A stretch of DNA of 38,622 nt from Chloroflexota bacterium (GTDB taxonomy: Bacteria; Chloroflexota; Anaerolineae; 4572-78), in assembly GCA_011192195.1 (NCBI GenBank), contig DUEH01000004.1, forward strand, positions 1 to 38,622, given 5' to 3'. A program made the translations under genes and the position numbers. Position 1 is the stretch's first letter, and each line of letters starts with the position of its first letter. Shown here piece after piece: positions 38,318-38,622 of this stretch. The notes under the pieces were generated by a model. It was not told the origin of the DNA. It saw only the letters and a list, made by a program, of their open reading frames with translations, and ran no database searches.

Positions 38318-38622
38318 CTATTGCTCAGGGTTCAAGAGCAAAATATATCCGCGCCGGGGGATAGTTTTTAGATGAGTTGGGTTTTTAGGGTCTGGCTCAA
38401 TTTTTTTTCTTAAGTTTTTGACGTGCATTCTTACCAGATCAGGGCTGCCGGTGCCGGGCGGGTAGTCCCAAATTTTTTGCAAAAGTTGCTCGCTGGCAAA
38501 GACTTTCCCCGGATGGATCATAAAATAATGGAGCAGGTCAAATTCAATTGGCGTGAGGCGGCGGACGCCGGTTTGGGTTGTTACCTGAAAAGTTTCGTAG
38601 TTCAGGCTTAGGCCGCTTTGTT
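38318..38622 (-). CDS. OmpR/PhoB-type response regulator, C-terminal part
   Basis: About 100 residues remain; the N-terminus (presumably a receiver domain) lies beyond the window. LSLNYETFQVTTQTGVRRLTPIEFDLLHYFMIHPGKVFASEQLLQKIWDYPPGTGSPDLVRMHVKNLRKKIEPDPKNPTHLKTIPRRGYILLLN is a complete winged-helix DNA-binding domain with the recognition helix (SPDLVRMHVKNLRKKI) and the closing GY hairpin. It lies upstream of and co-directional with the SCP2 operon, which has its own promoter, so it need not regulate it. Confidence 0.9.
   Translation of the reverse strand, partial: QSGLSLNYETFQVTTQTGVRRLTPIEFDLLHYFMIHPGKVFASEQLLQKIWDYPPGTGSPDLVRMHVKNLRKKIEPDPKNPTHLKTIPRRGYILLLNPEQ

Overview
This 38.6 kb window looks like a chromosomal segment of a heterotrophic bacterium, most likely a member of the Chloroflexota (Anaerolineae/Caldilineae-like). 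The phylum call is inference. It rests on the mixed metabolic content, an archaeal-type HMG-CoA synthase/thiolase/DUF35 module in a bacterial setting, lipoprotein solute-binding proteins with a long VEKEV-type linker, a bactofilin, a DUF4058 gene and moderate GC. No rRNA, tRNA, CRISPR array, prophage or transposase is visible.

Layout. 1-2638 (minus): miaA, fetA and fetB (FetAB-type ABC exporter; fetB is cut by the window start). 2692-4102: a patatin-like phospholipase convergent with a bactofilin. 4647-8500 (plus): an orphan peptide-type lipoprotein, pcm, and a Nudix-GNAT fusion. 8580-15349 (plus): a nucleoside-salvage run of MTA/SAH-deaminase-like amidohydrolase fused to a CYTH-like domain, purine nucleoside phosphorylase, deoC, a diaminopentanoate-dehydrogenase-like oxidoreductase, a deoxynucleoside kinase and a thiolase. 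15453-23023 (plus): DUF4058, an FAD oxidoreductase, an ABM-like protein coupled to a URO-D-family protein, and a dipeptide-type ABC transporter (binding protein plus two permeases). 23081-27898 (plus): a VapBC-type pair that overlaps moxR by 4 nt, then DUF58 and DUF4129. 28182-32373 (plus): HMG-CoA reductase, HMG-CoA synthase, thiolase and DUF35, the upper mevalonate pathway. 32621-34481 (plus): a phasin-like protein, a PhaR-type regulator with a phasin-like C-terminus, and an SRPBCC-like protein. 34610-38184 (minus): an operon of SCP2-like protein, iron alcohol dehydrogenase and aldehyde:ferredoxin oxidoreductase. 38318-38622 (minus): the DNA-binding end of an OmpR/PhoB-type response regulator.

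Three things stand out. First, many intergenic spacers are filled by hairpins built from short tandem units (about 7-9 bp), with direct units on one arm and their complements on the other. They often begin inside the last codons of the upstream gene and end just before the next ribosome binding site. Second, the phasin-like gene and the SCP2/ADH/AOR operon have nearly identical promoters (TTGACA-17-TAYAAT) carrying the same TGACGCA..TGTGTTA operator twice, which suggests a shared regulon linking storage granules with aldehyde/alcohol metabolism. Third, there are notable fusions: deaminase with CYTH-like domain, Nudix with GNAT, and PhaR with a phasin-like tail.

All assignments come from reading translated sequence and motifs. 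No database search or folding program was run.
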